A stretch of DNA of 64,000 nucleotides from Ampullaceana balthica (taxonomy: Eukaryota > Mollusca > Gastropoda > Lymnaeidae), in the NCBI GenBank assembly GCA_944989445.1, contig CALYLW010000184.1, positions 559,501-623,500 of the forward strand, written 5' to 3'. The notes beneath the pieces were generated by a model. That model did no database searches, had not been told where the DNA came from, and saw nothing but the letters and a program-made list of their open reading frames with translations. The translations under genes were made by a program, and so were the position numbers. The stretch's first letter is position 1. Every line of letters starts with the position of its first letter. Positions 11,700-23,148 of this stretch are shown in pieces.

Positions 11700-13480
11700 A
11701 GGCACAACACATGCAGCACTCAGATTATCTTGTAAAGTCTGTTTCTTGTGTCACATTTGATATAATTCAAAGCTGAAAAGAGCTGTTCACACGCATAAGA
11801 TAATTTTTTAAAAGTAGGAATATAATAGCATATCCAAGCGTTTTCAATGATTTAAACGTATTTGTAGAGAATTTATCGCTCTAAGGATTTCATTTTCATA
11901 ACAATAAATTGTGTCGTCCTGTGTGATCTCTTCACACTCCATCTTCTCAAGTGTTTCACGCAGATCAGATACTTTACCTTTCCAAGTAAAGCTTTTTTGA
12001 AATTCCAATAGCTCCATTTCCAGATTTTCAAGATCTTACCATTGTAAGCAAGAAATATCAAGTTCTTCACTTGTATATTTATCAGGAGAAGTAGGAAAAC
12101 AATTGTTTGTTTTTTCCATCTTACGGAACTATAGAAATCTGTCACTAAAATTCTCCTTTGGAGCTAGTACGATGCTCGAAAATTCCTTGAAGATTTCTTC
12201 ATGACTAGGGGTATTGTGTGAAAATTTGTGTAGAATTTACAAGATACATCTTTAGATTTGGACAATATTTCAGCTGCTCACTTGCGAAATCTCTTTATAA
12301 AATATGCAGTTTTCTTTCAAAACGTTTCTATATCACAAAACATCCTTCCTGCCGTTTTCCCCAAGCCTTGCAGTTGCTTCTTCAGTATACTGAAGTGTTG
12401 TGTAAAATCTATTTAAAAAATAAAAAAAACGCATAACATTGTGAAGCCTTGGCCAGATGAGTGAGCTGTAGATAATCCTGCACGTTTTCATTCAAAAATA
12501 GCCTAATTTCATCCAAGCAGCTTACAAATCTCTGTAAAACCAGTCCTCTGCCCACATCAGACATTAATTTATCGAAGCAAAGTGTTAAACTGTGCTTGAA
12601 ACACATCAAGAAATGATTGAAACTATCGACAATTAAGAGCGCGAGCCGTGATTCAATTCACAGTTTTGGTGACATCTTCGAGAACATCGGCTAATATTTT
12701 GCAGGTCTCCCTGACACAAAGAGCATTTTGATGAATGAGACAATGAAATTTAATAAATGGATGTTTTGCTTCTTTGAGAAATAACTATATAAAACCTTGT
12801 GTTGTTCCTAAAATGCAAGGCATACCATCAACCATCACTAGTAATTGAAACAACGTTTTCTTGTCTTATGTCTTTCAAAAAAAAGCTTGTATCACGGCAT
12901 TGAATATTTCTATTCCTTGTCTCCTTTCGGGCAAAGATGTCAATTTAACCAGGCCATCTCTCATCGTATAACTCAAAATTATTGCTAGCCTTGCATGTTA
13001 ACTTCTATCTGTGCTCTCATCCAAGCACGCTGAGTATCAAGTTGCCTTTTGTACATCAGTGGTGAGCTGCTGACCAATATCCCTTGTCATCCGCAGGACT
13101 CAATCAATAACAGTATTTTTGCTAAGTGACATCTCGGCGATGCGATGTTTAATTTTATCATTAGTTGGGGTATTACTCCCAGACAACATGACCTCTTTGA
13201 TTAAATCCCCATTGGAGAGTGATTTGACATGTTTTGCCAGACACAGTGACATTTGAAAGCTGTTCGTTTTTGAATGGGCTTTTTTTACAAAAATAATTAC
13301 AAAAAACATCTTTCTGGTAATTATAATCACTCAATTTCCCTTCAATATACATCTTCCATTCAACTTCATCAAGTTCGATAACAAGTAAGTAAGTGAAACG
13401 GTCAAGAACAGACTACAGCACTTAGTAAAATTAAATTTGTTTGTGATTATTGATTAAAAAAGTAATATTTTACTGCCTGT
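11700..13480 (-). pseudogene. Degenerate hAT transposase (GTF2IRD2/SCAND3/ZBED-like)
   Basis: Minus-strand fragments in shifting frames recall domesticated-type hAT transposases. Near 13250-13100 the text reads LAKHVKSLSNGDLIKEVML. Next come pieces equivalent to the catalytic-core start with YSACLDESTD (about 13045-13015), then VMVDGMP-like text near 12830, then EIRLFLNENVQDYL near 12500. Stops and frameshifts occur throughout, so no protein is made. The catalytic RNase H-like fold cannot be scored residue by residue in this state. Its position inside matched TIRs and 8-bp duplication supports the assignment. Confidence 0.6.
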
Positions 13481-13518
13481 TTATGAGTTTATTGCATGGT
13501 ATAAGTTTGCCATCACTG

Positions 13519-15104
13519 CTTTACACGTTTTTGTATGTATAACCAAACTGTCTTGTCATATTTATATTTTAGAATAAGCATTTTAAACTTGTCGATTTGA
13601 CAGGAAGCATCTTTGTTAAATTAACAAATGATCTATCCGGCCAGTAAGCTGATGAAGATGTATGTACGTGTGTGTGTGTGTGTGTGCGCGCGCGCGTGTG
13701 CATGTGCATGTGCGTGTGTGTGTGTGCGCGCACGTCAGCGATAAAGAGAGACTATATGTAAGTGTTTCTAGAAACCAAGTCAACTAGTCATCAGTTGTTG
13801 AATAAACTTCCTGTATTCCTAATTGTGTATCCTAGCACTGTAAATTAATGGCGCTCATGGCGGAGACATCATTGATTGAGATCGACCAGAACGTAAAGAA
13901 ACCATTTTGTTTGTATGAAAAACTCCCGCTATTTTATTCCAACCACAAAGTTTTGACTCGTTGCACATTTCATTATTCATTATAAACAGAGACGATATTC
14001 CATCAAACTGACGTTATTAATGAACCCCTAATGTCCATTTCCTCGGGGCTGGGGGCCCTAAATATGTTTTTACTAAACTTATAATATTGCATTCCCCAGT
14101 CAATTTTACACGATATTGATAAATATAGATAAATATATTTATATATTTGTTATGAAATTGATTGAAATTAACAGATTTTTGAACTTCATATGTTAAACTG
14201 ATAGGCCAGGTGACCCTTAATGTAATTCCTTTTTTATCTATATGTATTCCTTTTTACTGAGATCGTTGCAACTCACGACGGGTCTGCTAGTTCATTATAA
14301 ACATAGAAGATATTCCATCAAACTGACGTTATAGCAAGACTGTATGAAAGTAGACGAAATATGAAAGTGACTTGCAAGTTGCAACACAACACACACAACT
14401 TGTTTTATGTTGAATCATTAATACGTTTTGTCTAAACACAGATAAAAACAATAACTTTAAATCACTTAAAATGATAAAGATGTGAACAAATGATGAAAAT
14501 ATAACCAATTATCATTGCTAGAACGTTAGTCTGTTAAAACATAACAGTTTGGTGTTACATAAAAAACTAAATCATTAATTTTGATTCATTTCTTTTAAAA
14601 TAACTAATTTAATAAATTGTACCAGTGGTTTACAATAGGAAAACCAACAAAAGGGTTTTCTTCTCACCCATCCAAATACCAAACATAGATGACTAACAAA
14701 AGATGAACAATATGAGAAGAATTCAGTTAAACTAAATTCCATCCTCACGAACAACACAGAAAAGTTGCAAAACGTTTGCAATTATCAACTATTTCACAAC
14801 CCTGCTTACAAGAAATATCTCTATACTTGCAGCATGAATAATGTCATGGATTCGGAAATCATTAAAGTATATATTACACACGTTTGTAACGTATTGTTTG
14901 CACAGTATTTCACCTCTGTGCTACACTTACACTCTTATGTCGATGTCTATGGCCGACCTGTTTAAAATTATATAGAAATTCGGATAATTTGGTCGCCCAC
15001 ATTTGGAATTAATCAAACCTTTTTTTTACATCTTAATGGAAAATTAACGAATTGAAGAACTAATTAGCAAATAAGTAATAAAACATAAGACAATTGGTTC
15101 TAAC
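13519..15104. other. Non-coding stretch with Helitron-like scraps
   Basis: Contains a (TG/CG)n microsatellite at 13668-13733. A 42-bp direct repeat (13976-14017 and 14291-14332) flanks a 273-bp segment whose right end is GGGTCTGCTAG followed by T, resembling a Helitron 3' end without a convincing hairpin. No gene is visible. Confidence 0.45.
13668..13733. repeat. (TG)n/(CG)n microsatellite
   Basis: Alternating purine-pyrimidine run of TG with CG and CA interruptions, about 65 bases, potentially Z-DNA forming. Confidence 0.85.
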
Positions 15105-15481
15105 TTGGAAATTCAACACAAAGATAATCTAATAAAAGGCTCAGTTAGAGATAGGGATAAAAACATACGATACGAGTCCTCTGCTGCTACGGTCGACTTA
15201 AGTAAGGATACTGGCGTCCAGTTACCGAGAACTCTCCAGGCTGTGAAGTCAAATGAAATAGGAAATCTTCAGTCTCAACAAGGTCAAAGTCAAGATTGTT
15301 CATTATTTGAAGCTTATATAAAATCCCCACGAGAATAAGTCCAAAGTGTATTTGATCATTGCATCAGTGGCTTGACGCGATTGATGACGCTCAAAGATGA
15401 AAATTGTCAAGAACTACTTCGAAATATCACAGAACAGCTTGAAATTTGCTTCCTTGTCAATAGAAAGCAGAAGGATGAATA
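15105..15481 (+). pseudogene. Unrecognised coding-like fragment with in-frame stop
   Basis: An open frame of 77 codons begins at 15105. After one stop, the same frame continues with plausible protein text (SVFDHCISGLTRLMTLKDEN, then ELLRNITEQLEICFLVN) to about 15481. Composition looks coding rather than random, but I recognise no family. It may be a relic of a mobile-element protein or a decayed exon. Low confidence. Confidence 0.25.
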
Positions 15482-15996
15482 ATTTGATATTAACAAGTGT
15501 TTGGAAATTTCCATTCTCTGAGTGGAGGAAATAACTGTACTGTAGAGATTACAAATATTTTTTTAAAGTCCACTAGCTTGAAATATATGTCTTCCCTTTT
15601 CGTCATTTTTTTAATTGAAACATACATGTAATTCTTAGACAATGCTTTAACAACTCCTTATAACAATTTTAAGACCAGCCCTTTTCTAGACATCAGAACA
15701 CGCAATATATATTATTATTGAGCTTCTTTGATAAAAGTATGCTTCCTGTTTGCATTAAAAATTAAGGAACGCTCGAGGGAGTCCAGAATCTAGGATATTA
15801 AACTTTTGGTTTCTCTAATGTTAGAGGCTGTGACAGAATGTGACAGAATGTGACTGGAGAGTTTGCAGGAACCCTGTGGATTAATACGGCGGTGGAAAAC
15901 TATCATTAATAATGAGTTACTTATAAATGTTTGCCAAACTTTAGAATATGGGCCACAGACTATAGAACAAGATATTATCTTTATCGTTATTAATAG
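15482..15996. other. No gene seen
   Basis: AT-rich spacer. A short duplicated GTGACAGAAT occurs near 15830-15850. Confidence 0.4.
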
Positions 15997-16787
15997 TAGG
16001 GCTGTTAATTTAAATTTAAATAACGATTAATTAATCGTTACTTTCGATTAAAGCAAAAAAAATTGAAATTTATGGTGTCATAAGTAACATTTATTAAAAT
16101 ACTTGTCGAAAATCGAAATAACACTGGAATGTCTTCTTTATATGACATCTTTTAACCAAGAACGCAAACAGACTAGTGTATTGACATTATTTGGTTCAAA
16201 TGATGAGCGGGTCTTATTGACAATATAACCAGCCGAGCTGAACAAACGTTCACAAAGCTTTAGATTGTCTCAGCTGAGGTTCCGATACTGTAGTGGATGT
16301 TTGGTTTGCAGGTGATATGTAAGCGAAGTGTTAGAACCATGGTAGCAATTTTCCCTTTGAGCAGCGCGGCTGCACAGATATTTGACCGACGCCACGCAGA
16401 AGTTTAGAATCACCGCGCAGCAAATTTTGTCAAATATTTCACAAAAAATGGACGTTGTGCAACTTTGCACACAAGTTTTTTTTTAAACTTTGCAAATGGA
16501 ACAACGAAGCTTAGACTTAGAGGGAACATTGCATGTTAGGCAAACGATGTCTCTCTATGGACACAATAACCTGTATCAATATTTTGAACATTCACGTCAG
16601 TCAATAGTTTAAAACCAAAATATTCGTGTAGTCGTCCGGAAATTAGTTTATATTTATCGGCCGAAATATTTTACATTTTGACGTTCAGTATATTTATAAG
16701 TGATGGGTCAATTAATCGTTAAATTTTTTAATCGTTTAAATTTTTAACGATTAATCGAGAAATTAATCGCTAATTTCCGCAGCCCTA
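15997..16787 (-). mobile_element. Internally deleted hAT element joining BED finger to dimerisation domain
   Basis: Ends are TAGGGCTG (15997) and CAGCCCTA (to 16787), each followed inward by ATTAATCG-rich text. Nearby flanks ATTAATAG (15989-15996) and ATTAGTAG (16790-16797) look like a slightly misaligned 8-bp duplication. The minus strand encodes a BED-type zinc finger remnant (16470-16270: CSRAAQ...YHGSNTSLTYHLQTKHP). Directly after it, in another frame (about 16262-16150), comes the hAT C-terminal dimerisation text ERLFSSAGYIVNKTRS and NVNTLVCLRSWLK. The catalytic core is missing, so this is a deletion derivative. Confidence 0.75.
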
Positions 16788-17589
16788 TTATTAGTAGAAG
16801 AAAACAATGACCAGTTCCCGTGATAACACCATCAAACTAACATTTGGCCACTCCCCACTCCCGTCAACACGTGATGCTATTCGGGTCGATGCGTGTCTTT
16901 AGACAAACAAACGGCAATAAGGAAGTCGATGCAAGTTAGCCATTACTTCTTCATGCCATGAAAGCGAGTCTCAAGTTATTGGGGGAAAAGGAAAATGACA
17001 AATACAATTAGGGATGTGACCTTTGGGGTTTTGGGAAAATATCAAGACCAGATAGATTGTGTTGTTATTTAACAAAGAAGTGTGCCTTTAAATTATCTAT
17101 ACAAAAAACAAAAACAGTGAAACCTTCAGTTTTTTGCAAGGAAGGCATTTGCGTGTGAAAGGGAGTGGCGTAGGGGCTCACGATGGAGGGTTTGCTACCC
17201 CAATAATTGCAGAGTGATTTTTGAAAAACGAGTATGGTGGAAACGTCTACGTCACGCCCCGATGGCTGTTACCATAACATAATTTTACAGAAGGTTTTGA
17301 TCAACCCATAACGGGTCGCAAGTTATTACTTCTTACAAATAAAATACAACTCACTTAAATAATATAACTTTAGAACGTTCGAACGAATTTATGCCCTTTT
17401 GTTGTAACAAATAGTTGTTTTTTTTTGCAAGCCGACTACCGAAAATCATTAAGCGAAAATAAATGCATTGAAAAATCCAATGCCTAGTGGGTTAGCGAGG
17501 TTGGCCTTCACTGAGTGACTATCTTAATCCGCCTAATCCTACCTCTTTGAGAAATCTGCATGTTTTTTAGCAACAGCCCAAAGCCCCAA
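16788..17589. other. No gene seen
   Basis: AT-rich sequence leading to a hAT pseudogene; its missing left end may lie here, but no terminal repeat matching 19143 was found. Confidence 0.4.
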
Positions 17590-18680
17590 GCCCCAAGCCC
17601 CAAGCCTTGTTGAAAAACTTCATAGAAACAAGTCTTTCATTTGACAGTGCTAAACGGAAGACACTTCTAGATTTGTGCAAAACAAGATGGGCTGAGCGCC
17701 ACGAATCATAGAAAACACTTCTATCAATAGTATGTTTACAGTTGTTCGGACTCTTGAGATAATTTCACTGCCACATGGAAAACACAACGACCAAGGATTG
17801 GATCCAAGTTTGACTACAAATGGTGATTGGGACACGGACGGTAAGTCTCGAGCAACGTCACTTCTTCATTCCTTGTGTAACTTCATATTTATTGTGACGT
17901 TTGTTGTAACGTACAAACTGTTATCTAGGCTGGAAGGAATAACAGTCGAACTTCAGAAAGAAGCGAATGACTTCATTCGGGCTCTGTCACTTATCGAAAA
18001 CGTTAATCAAGAGTTTTAGAGAAAGATTAGAACACATGTAGATTCTTATTTTCAAAATACGTATGATCATATCGTTATCATGGCGCAGTCTGTAGGAGTT
18101 GAAGCTTCAATGCCTAGAATTGCTAAGCGGCAAATCTACCGAAGCAGTGTGCGTAGAAACACCAATGCAACACTATCTGCGGAACTTAATTAAACCATTT
18201 CTGGAGCACATCATTGCTGAACTAGATATGCGGTTCTCTGGCTTAACCAGGACATCCTCACAACTATTAGCTCTTGTGCCAAGTGCTGTTAGAAATTGTA
18301 CGTATGAAGATCTGAGAGGTGCTGTGGATTTATATGAGCAAGATCTGCCTTCACCAGAGGTGCTGCCCGAACAGTTCAGCGGGTGTAAATTGAGGTTGAG
18401 CCAATGGGAAGAGTCAAAGCTACCAAAACATTGCACGGAAACTATAAAACATTGCAATGAATCGATGTATCTGAATATGTATTGCTTACTGAAAATCGCG
18501 TGTGTGATTCATATGACTTCCTGCGCGTGTGAGCGAAATTTCAATGCACTCCGAAGTTTGCACAATTACATGAGATGTTCAATGGGACAGGAACGACTTA
18601 CCTAGCTTGCATTGATGCATATTCAATACGCTTTCAATATCAACGAGGACAGTGTTTGACAGATATTTGTTAACAAAAAC
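17590..18680 (+). pseudogene. Degenerate hAT transposase (P52rIPK/ZMYM-like)
   Basis: Plus-strand fragments across several frames follow the usual order of this family. KRKTLLDLCKTRWAERHES comes first (about 17650-17710). Then DTDGKSRATSLLHSLCNF (17832-17885) and KEANDFIRALSLIENV (about 17958-18005). The C-terminal block at 18099-18605 reads TPMQHYLRNLIKPFLEHI, then MTSCACERNFNALRSLHNYM and MGQERL, which is the hAT dimerisation region. A stop follows MGQERLT, but LALMHIQYAFNIN continues the match. Stops and frameshifts rule out a working enzyme. The hAT right end is probably at 19143. Confidence 0.7.
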
Positions 18681-19143
18681 CCAAGAAGGATTTACATCGA
18701 AGATGTTGTAAGATAAACTTCATAGCATTGACGTCATCCGCCTTGTCAGTTCTGTACCATAGTGTATGTAATTCAGATTCTTCAACGCTTGCACCTGCAG
18801 ATTTCATCATTAACAAGAAAAGAAATAAACGATCGAGTACTTGCATTTTTAAATAAAATACTTTTTTGGAAACTTTTATTTACAGTGTTAATTATTTATT
18901 GCATGAAAACCTACTTTTCGGTCACTTTCTGTCCGCACTGAAAACAATTTTTGTTTGCAAAACGAGGCAAAAAAGGGCGAGAAGTTTAATCAACGCCCTC
19001 AATAATTGATATATACATAATTATTTATTAAATATTCTCATCCAAATTTAAAGTCATAGCACCATATATTGTAGCTATCGGAACATGAAATGCCTTCACG
19101 CAAGTTTGCGAACCCCCCTGAAAAAAGTCTGGGTACGGCCTTG
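18681..19143 (+). mobile_element. 3' non-coding end of the hAT element
   Basis: The segment ends CTGGGTACGGCCTTG at 19143. Its complement, CAAGGCCGTACCCAGAC followed by CTTTTTTC and a G run, has the form of a hAT terminal repeat. The matching left terminus was not found, so no target duplication can be confirmed. Confidence 0.5.
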
Positions 19144-19675
19144 TAAGGTGCAAATAATTATTTTTTTTTAATGAATTGAAAAAATACAGCAACATGTTAA
19201 AGTTAATGGTTAATCTGAGTTATTTTTTTTTAATTATTTTTTGTTGTTGTTTCCTTAGACTTGGATAAAAAAATTACTTGTATGACACGAATAAGTATAG
19301 CACATGCGTTTTAATCAATATATTTCTTGTGGTGGGCAACATTCGTCCCGCGGGCCATAGATTTGCAGCTAGAGATTCATCAATTTCAAATAGTGAAAAG
19401 ACTTTACATAAAAATTACATTGTAGTATAGTATAACAGAAAGCATGATTTTAAATATTAAATAATTTATACGTTACTATATATTATCTTATGCATTACAG
19501 ACGCTCTTTCTATACAAAGGATTAATGCGTCCTGTTGGACTTGTTAATGTTGATTGTGTGTTCGGTTTTCTGGATTGTTCAGACAACCCATTCCAAACGT
19601 AAAGAAGGAAACTGTATACTATGCGTTAGCTTTTGGAAATGGAATAAGAAAAGTTTTTATACCTATGTGTCACTG
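19144..19675. other. No gene seen
   Basis: AT-rich sequence without recognisable structure. Confidence 0.4.
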
Positions 19676-19905
19676 TGTGAATCACGAGTTTGATGACAGA
19701 GAGGTCACGTGAGTGAAAGCGCGGGAGAATGTTCTAGAGTGTTTCAAGATGGCTGGACTGGTGTGATTATGTTACCACGAAGTGTAACCTCAATTTGATA
19801 TTTGTGTATATAGTGTGCATATTTAAGTTATTTTGTTGACCCTAATGCTTCAAGGATTTATCGCACGAAAGTTTGTGTTATGTTAGAACGCCTACCCCTA
19901 CAACA
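19676..19905 (+). repeat. Solo or truncated LTR relic
   Basis: Begins TGTGAATCACG, carries GTCACGTGA and CGCGGGA, then a TATTTAAGTTATTTTG block, then TTAGAACGCCTAC, ending CTACAACA. These blocks match the LTR at 1323-1615 in order and spacing. About 25 bases downstream, CTGGTGTCAGAAC (19932-19944) resembles the sequence that follows Gypsy LTRs. No gag or pol follows, so it is a relic. Confidence 0.5.
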
Positions 19906-20954
19906 CATATATATATAAGCGAACCAGTTTCACTGGTGTCAGAACTAGTTACATCATGGATATCCGTTGCTGTGCTGTATGTGAAAATTTATAAATTAAT
20001 GCCTTATTTATTATTGCTGCTTTACTTCTTTCCTCAAGTTTTTTTTTCGGTTTAATCATTTAAATTTGCCAATTGGGAATAGTCCCCAGTCCCCAGTAAT
20101 GACTCTTGCAGCACTTTAATGAAATTGTTTCTACTTTATGTATATTTTTGTAGGTAGATAAGTCCCATAGAGAATATGCACAAATCGAGATTAAATCTGA
20201 ACAATTTAAGGTACAGTATTTGTTTATAATATGTAATAAAAAGACAATGTAGGCGGCGAGTGTTTCAAAAAATTGGAATCCCCCCCCCCGCCCCCATAGC
20301 AATGTTCTGTGTAGCATCAGGTTTTTCTAGGGCCCTTTGAAAACAACAACAACAACATTATCATTACGTATGTGCATACCAAATTTGATATAAGTAGCCT
20401 TTGTCTGAAGTCTAAAATAATATTTTATTGCTCATATAAGAAAAAGAAACACGATATTTTAAGTTTAAAAGCCCACTATATTTAAATCTAGATGATGATC
20501 GATTTAAGTTCTAGTTTTGGTTGATATCCGTTACTCCGTGTAGATAAACGTAAGCGGAACAAAAGTGGCAAATCCAACCAGCCAGAAAAAAGTAGTCTTT
20601 TATTTATGTATTGAAGAAAATTATCCACTCTTCGCAGCATAGAAGTATTGCCTTAAAATTTGAATTATGAGGAAACATAAACTTTTACAAAGTGAGAGCA
20701 AATATGCCGTTGATGATTGTTTAAATATATCTTCGAATAAGACGCTTTCGGTTAGCCTCCCCCCCCCCAAACCCGTAAAGAAATTATGTGTGCAAAGGAT
20801 ATTAATTTACTTTTAAAAATTTCGTGGAAAAATAATGAATTATAAAATGTTATAGCCCTAATCTTAACATAAAAATAAAATAACATTTTAAAAAAAGAAG
20901 AAGAAAAAAAGATAAGTCAATTGAAAAAGATTTGGTGTAAAGCAAATTAATAAA
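19906..20954. other. No gene seen
   Basis: AT-rich sequence with C runs near 20281 and 20760 and an (AAC)n tract near 20343. No convincing gene. Confidence 0.4.
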
Positions 20955-21170
20955 TAGCGAAGTCGATAGTGCGCTCGCCTCACAAGCTGAGGTGCGTGGG
21001 ACCCAGCCCAAGTAAAGCCACAATAAAAATGTTGATTAATGACTATTGCTTAAAAAAAAGTATTATGCTGACTTGGAGATGAGATGGGTGCCACCAAGTC
21101 TACCATAGCCCCGAGAAAGTTCTAATAGATCAGTAGAACCCCCTACGACCACGAGGTTATGGGACACAAA
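20955..21170 (+). repeat. tRNA-derived SINE candidate
   Basis: TAGCGAAGTCGATAGTGCGC followed by CTCGCCTCACAAGCTGAGG follows a tRNA from D-arm through anticodon arm; the loop CTCACAA would give anticodon CAC (valine-like). The T-arm part (GTGGGACCCAGCCC) is degenerate, so this is not a working tRNA. Unrelated sequence follows to about 21170. One copy only in the window. Confidence 0.45.
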
Positions 21171-21915
21171 CTATATATCATTAATGACATTTGTGAACAT
21201 ATCTTTGTATCCCCTTAGTATCCCTTTGCCATAAACTTCCAAGTCGATTTAATATGATTCTAATTTTTTATTTTGCAAAATGTTTAATATAATTATTTTT
21301 TTCATTTCATGTTAAAAGAAATTAACTTTCGTTTCCGGTAAAAAAAATTAATACTGTAAATTTGATTTTAAAATGCATCGGGACTAAAATATTTTAAGAC
21401 CTGGATTCTGGATCTTGTTTTTATTTAATAATGAGACAAATAATCATAAAATATTTGATTTTATAAAAGCTGTTAGGTTTTTATTAAGACCAGGGGGCAT
21501 GAATTCAGAACTTTTGTTTAATCATTAACACGGGTAAATCCGTCCAGGACAGCAAGTATCTGCTGAATTTCATTTCGAAAATAATTATCTTAAGACTTTT
21601 AGAAAATGTATGGATTGTTTCTTTTAAAAAACTACCCAAAAAAAAGTGACGCGCTACTAAAGAATGATCAAAGATAGCCCACAAAATCAATAGGAAAGTG
21701 TAAATATGTCAAATATGTAGATAAAGAAACATTATAGCAAAATGAATCAAAACATTTTATTAAAATCATTTGTTTAAATTAAGTGCAAATAATTGCATTG
21801 TTAATACTTAGTCAGAACTTAGTCAGAAGGTCTAGCGTGTTACCTTGGTGAGGAGTAAACCCCAGCATGGTTATAACGTTATAATTCGCATACTGTAATC
21901 ACAGAAATAAACTGA
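21171..21915. other. Downstream region of the GPCR gene, no other gene seen
   Basis: AT-rich sequence; likely includes the receptor's 3' UTR on the minus strand. No further coding text recognised. Confidence 0.4.
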
Positions 21916-23148
21916 TCATCTCAGCATAGACCTCACAGCTCGACGCACCGACTTATTGAAACAATAGATGACAGGATTCAGTCCAGCATTGGAGTACGCC
22001 AGCCAAAGTAAACATATCACACCTATGATGGGAATAAAATGTATCTCGTAGATAAACAGTAGTACCACGATCCAAGTTGGCACCCAGCACACGGTACAAC
22101 ATAGCACAATGCAGCCTATGGTGCGGTAGGCTTTCAGGTTTCTCTTGATCTTCTTGGATGGTGCGCTCTTCCGAATACTTTCTTGATGGACTGTCTCTAT
22201 AGAAGCCACGCCATCTTGTGGTGTGACGTGAAATTCGTTTTGGAGGCCTCGATCTGAAGTTACTTTTAATTCAGTCGTGTCTAGAAATAACTCGCTTTGT
22301 GTCGTGCAATAGGATATGTTGGAGCTTGAACTGTCTGTTGGGGTTGATGTACTCGCTTCAATGGTAAAATTTGCTCTTTCTTTGATGGAACACGAAGAAG
22401 ATATTTTCATTTCGCTGGCACCTGAAACAACTTTCCTGGGATCTCTGTTGTGGAACTTTTTTATTTCGATCAGGATCATGACGTAGAGGATATACGTTAA
22501 GAGCAGTGGTAAATAGAACGCAAATGGAAATATGAGGAACAAAGCAGTAGGGTTGTAGATTGTGCCACAAAGATGGTTGATGTCGTTGCAGTGGACTAGG
22601 TCCTCAACCCCCATGTGATGGAGGCCAGATGCCTCTGGCAGAACGATGAGCAGAGCCGGGAAACCCCAGGTAAGAAGCACCATCAGTGAAGCGTGACGTG
22701 ACGTCAGCAGCCTATACGTCATCGGCCAGCACACGGCGAGGTACCTGTCGACCGCCATACACAGGACGTGGTACACCGACACGGAACACATGAGGTTGTT
22801 CATGACGAGACGGAAGGCACAGAGGCGACCTCCCAGAGTCCACTTCCCATTGTTGGACATCTCCACAATACCGAAAGTCATGACGATCGTTCCGGTCATG
22901 GTGTCCGAGAAAGCGAGAGAAGTCATGAGGATCCGAGTGATAACGCTGTTATCGGCCCTGATTGTCCTCTCGTCACGGAGAATGGACCGAACAAGGGCGG
23001 CAATCATTGTCACGTTGGACAAGATGGTGAACGTGGCGATGCAGGACGTGACAACCGTGGCAATAAAAAGAAGTTCCTTGTGTGGGAAGAATAAATACAT
23101 GAATTCTGGGATTGTTAGTTCCTGGACAATGCACTCTGAAAGATTCAT
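21916..23148 (-). CDS. Rhodopsin-family G protein-coupled receptor, aminergic-like orphan
   Basis: Complete intronless frame of 410 codons. Seven membrane segments are clear: TM1 with SNVT (about residues 28-52), TM2 LAFSD, TM3 ending DRYLAV, TM4 with a conserved Trp, TM5 FYLPLLL, TM6 CWVPTW and TM7 NPVIY. A cysteine at the top of TM3 can pair with the second extracellular loop. The third intracellular loop is long (about 100 residues, Ser/Thr-rich) and the tail after NPVIY is very short. TM7 carries the W-x-x-Y pair typical of amine receptors, but the TM3 position that is normally the amine-binding Asp is Asn (NNLMCSV). The receptor acts at the plasma membrane; ligand unknown. The start at 23148 leaves a short N-terminus with one early glycosylation site (NLS). 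Confidence 0.9.
   Translation of the reverse strand: MNLSECIVQELTIPEFMYLFFPHKELLFIATVVTSCIATFTILSNVTMIAALVRSILRDERTIRADNSVITRILMTSLAFSDTMTGTIVMTFGIVEMSNNGKWTLGGRLCAFRLVMNNLMCSVSVYHVLCMAVDRYLAVCWPMTYRLLTSRHASLMVLLTWGFPALLIVLPEASGLHHMGVEDLVHCNDINHLCGTIYNPTALFLIFPFAFYLPLLLTYILYVMILIEIKKFHNRDPRKVVSGASEMKISSSCSIKERANFTIEASTSTPTDSSSSNISYCTTQSELFLDTTELKVTSDRGLQNEFHVTPQDGVASIETVHQESIRKSAPSKKIKRNLKAYRTIGCIVLCCTVCWVPTWIVVLLFIYEIHFIPIIGVICLLWLAYSNAGLNPVIYCFNKSVRRAVRSMLR

Larger units (their letters stand above)
10945..13518 (-). mobile_element. hAT transposon with 8-bp target duplication
   Basis: CAGTGATGGCCAAC at 10945 is matched by the complement of CAGTGATGGCAAAC ending at 13518. The flanks are CTTTATAC (10937-10944) and CTTTACAC (13519-13526), an 8-bp duplication with one change, which is the size made by hAT transposases. 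A decayed transposase lies on the minus strand. A LINE 3' fragment interrupts the element at 11108-11660. Confidence 0.8.

Noticed and set aside
20955..21010. Functional tRNA gene
   Set aside because: The T-arm and acceptor stem do not pair, so it is at best tRNA-derived.
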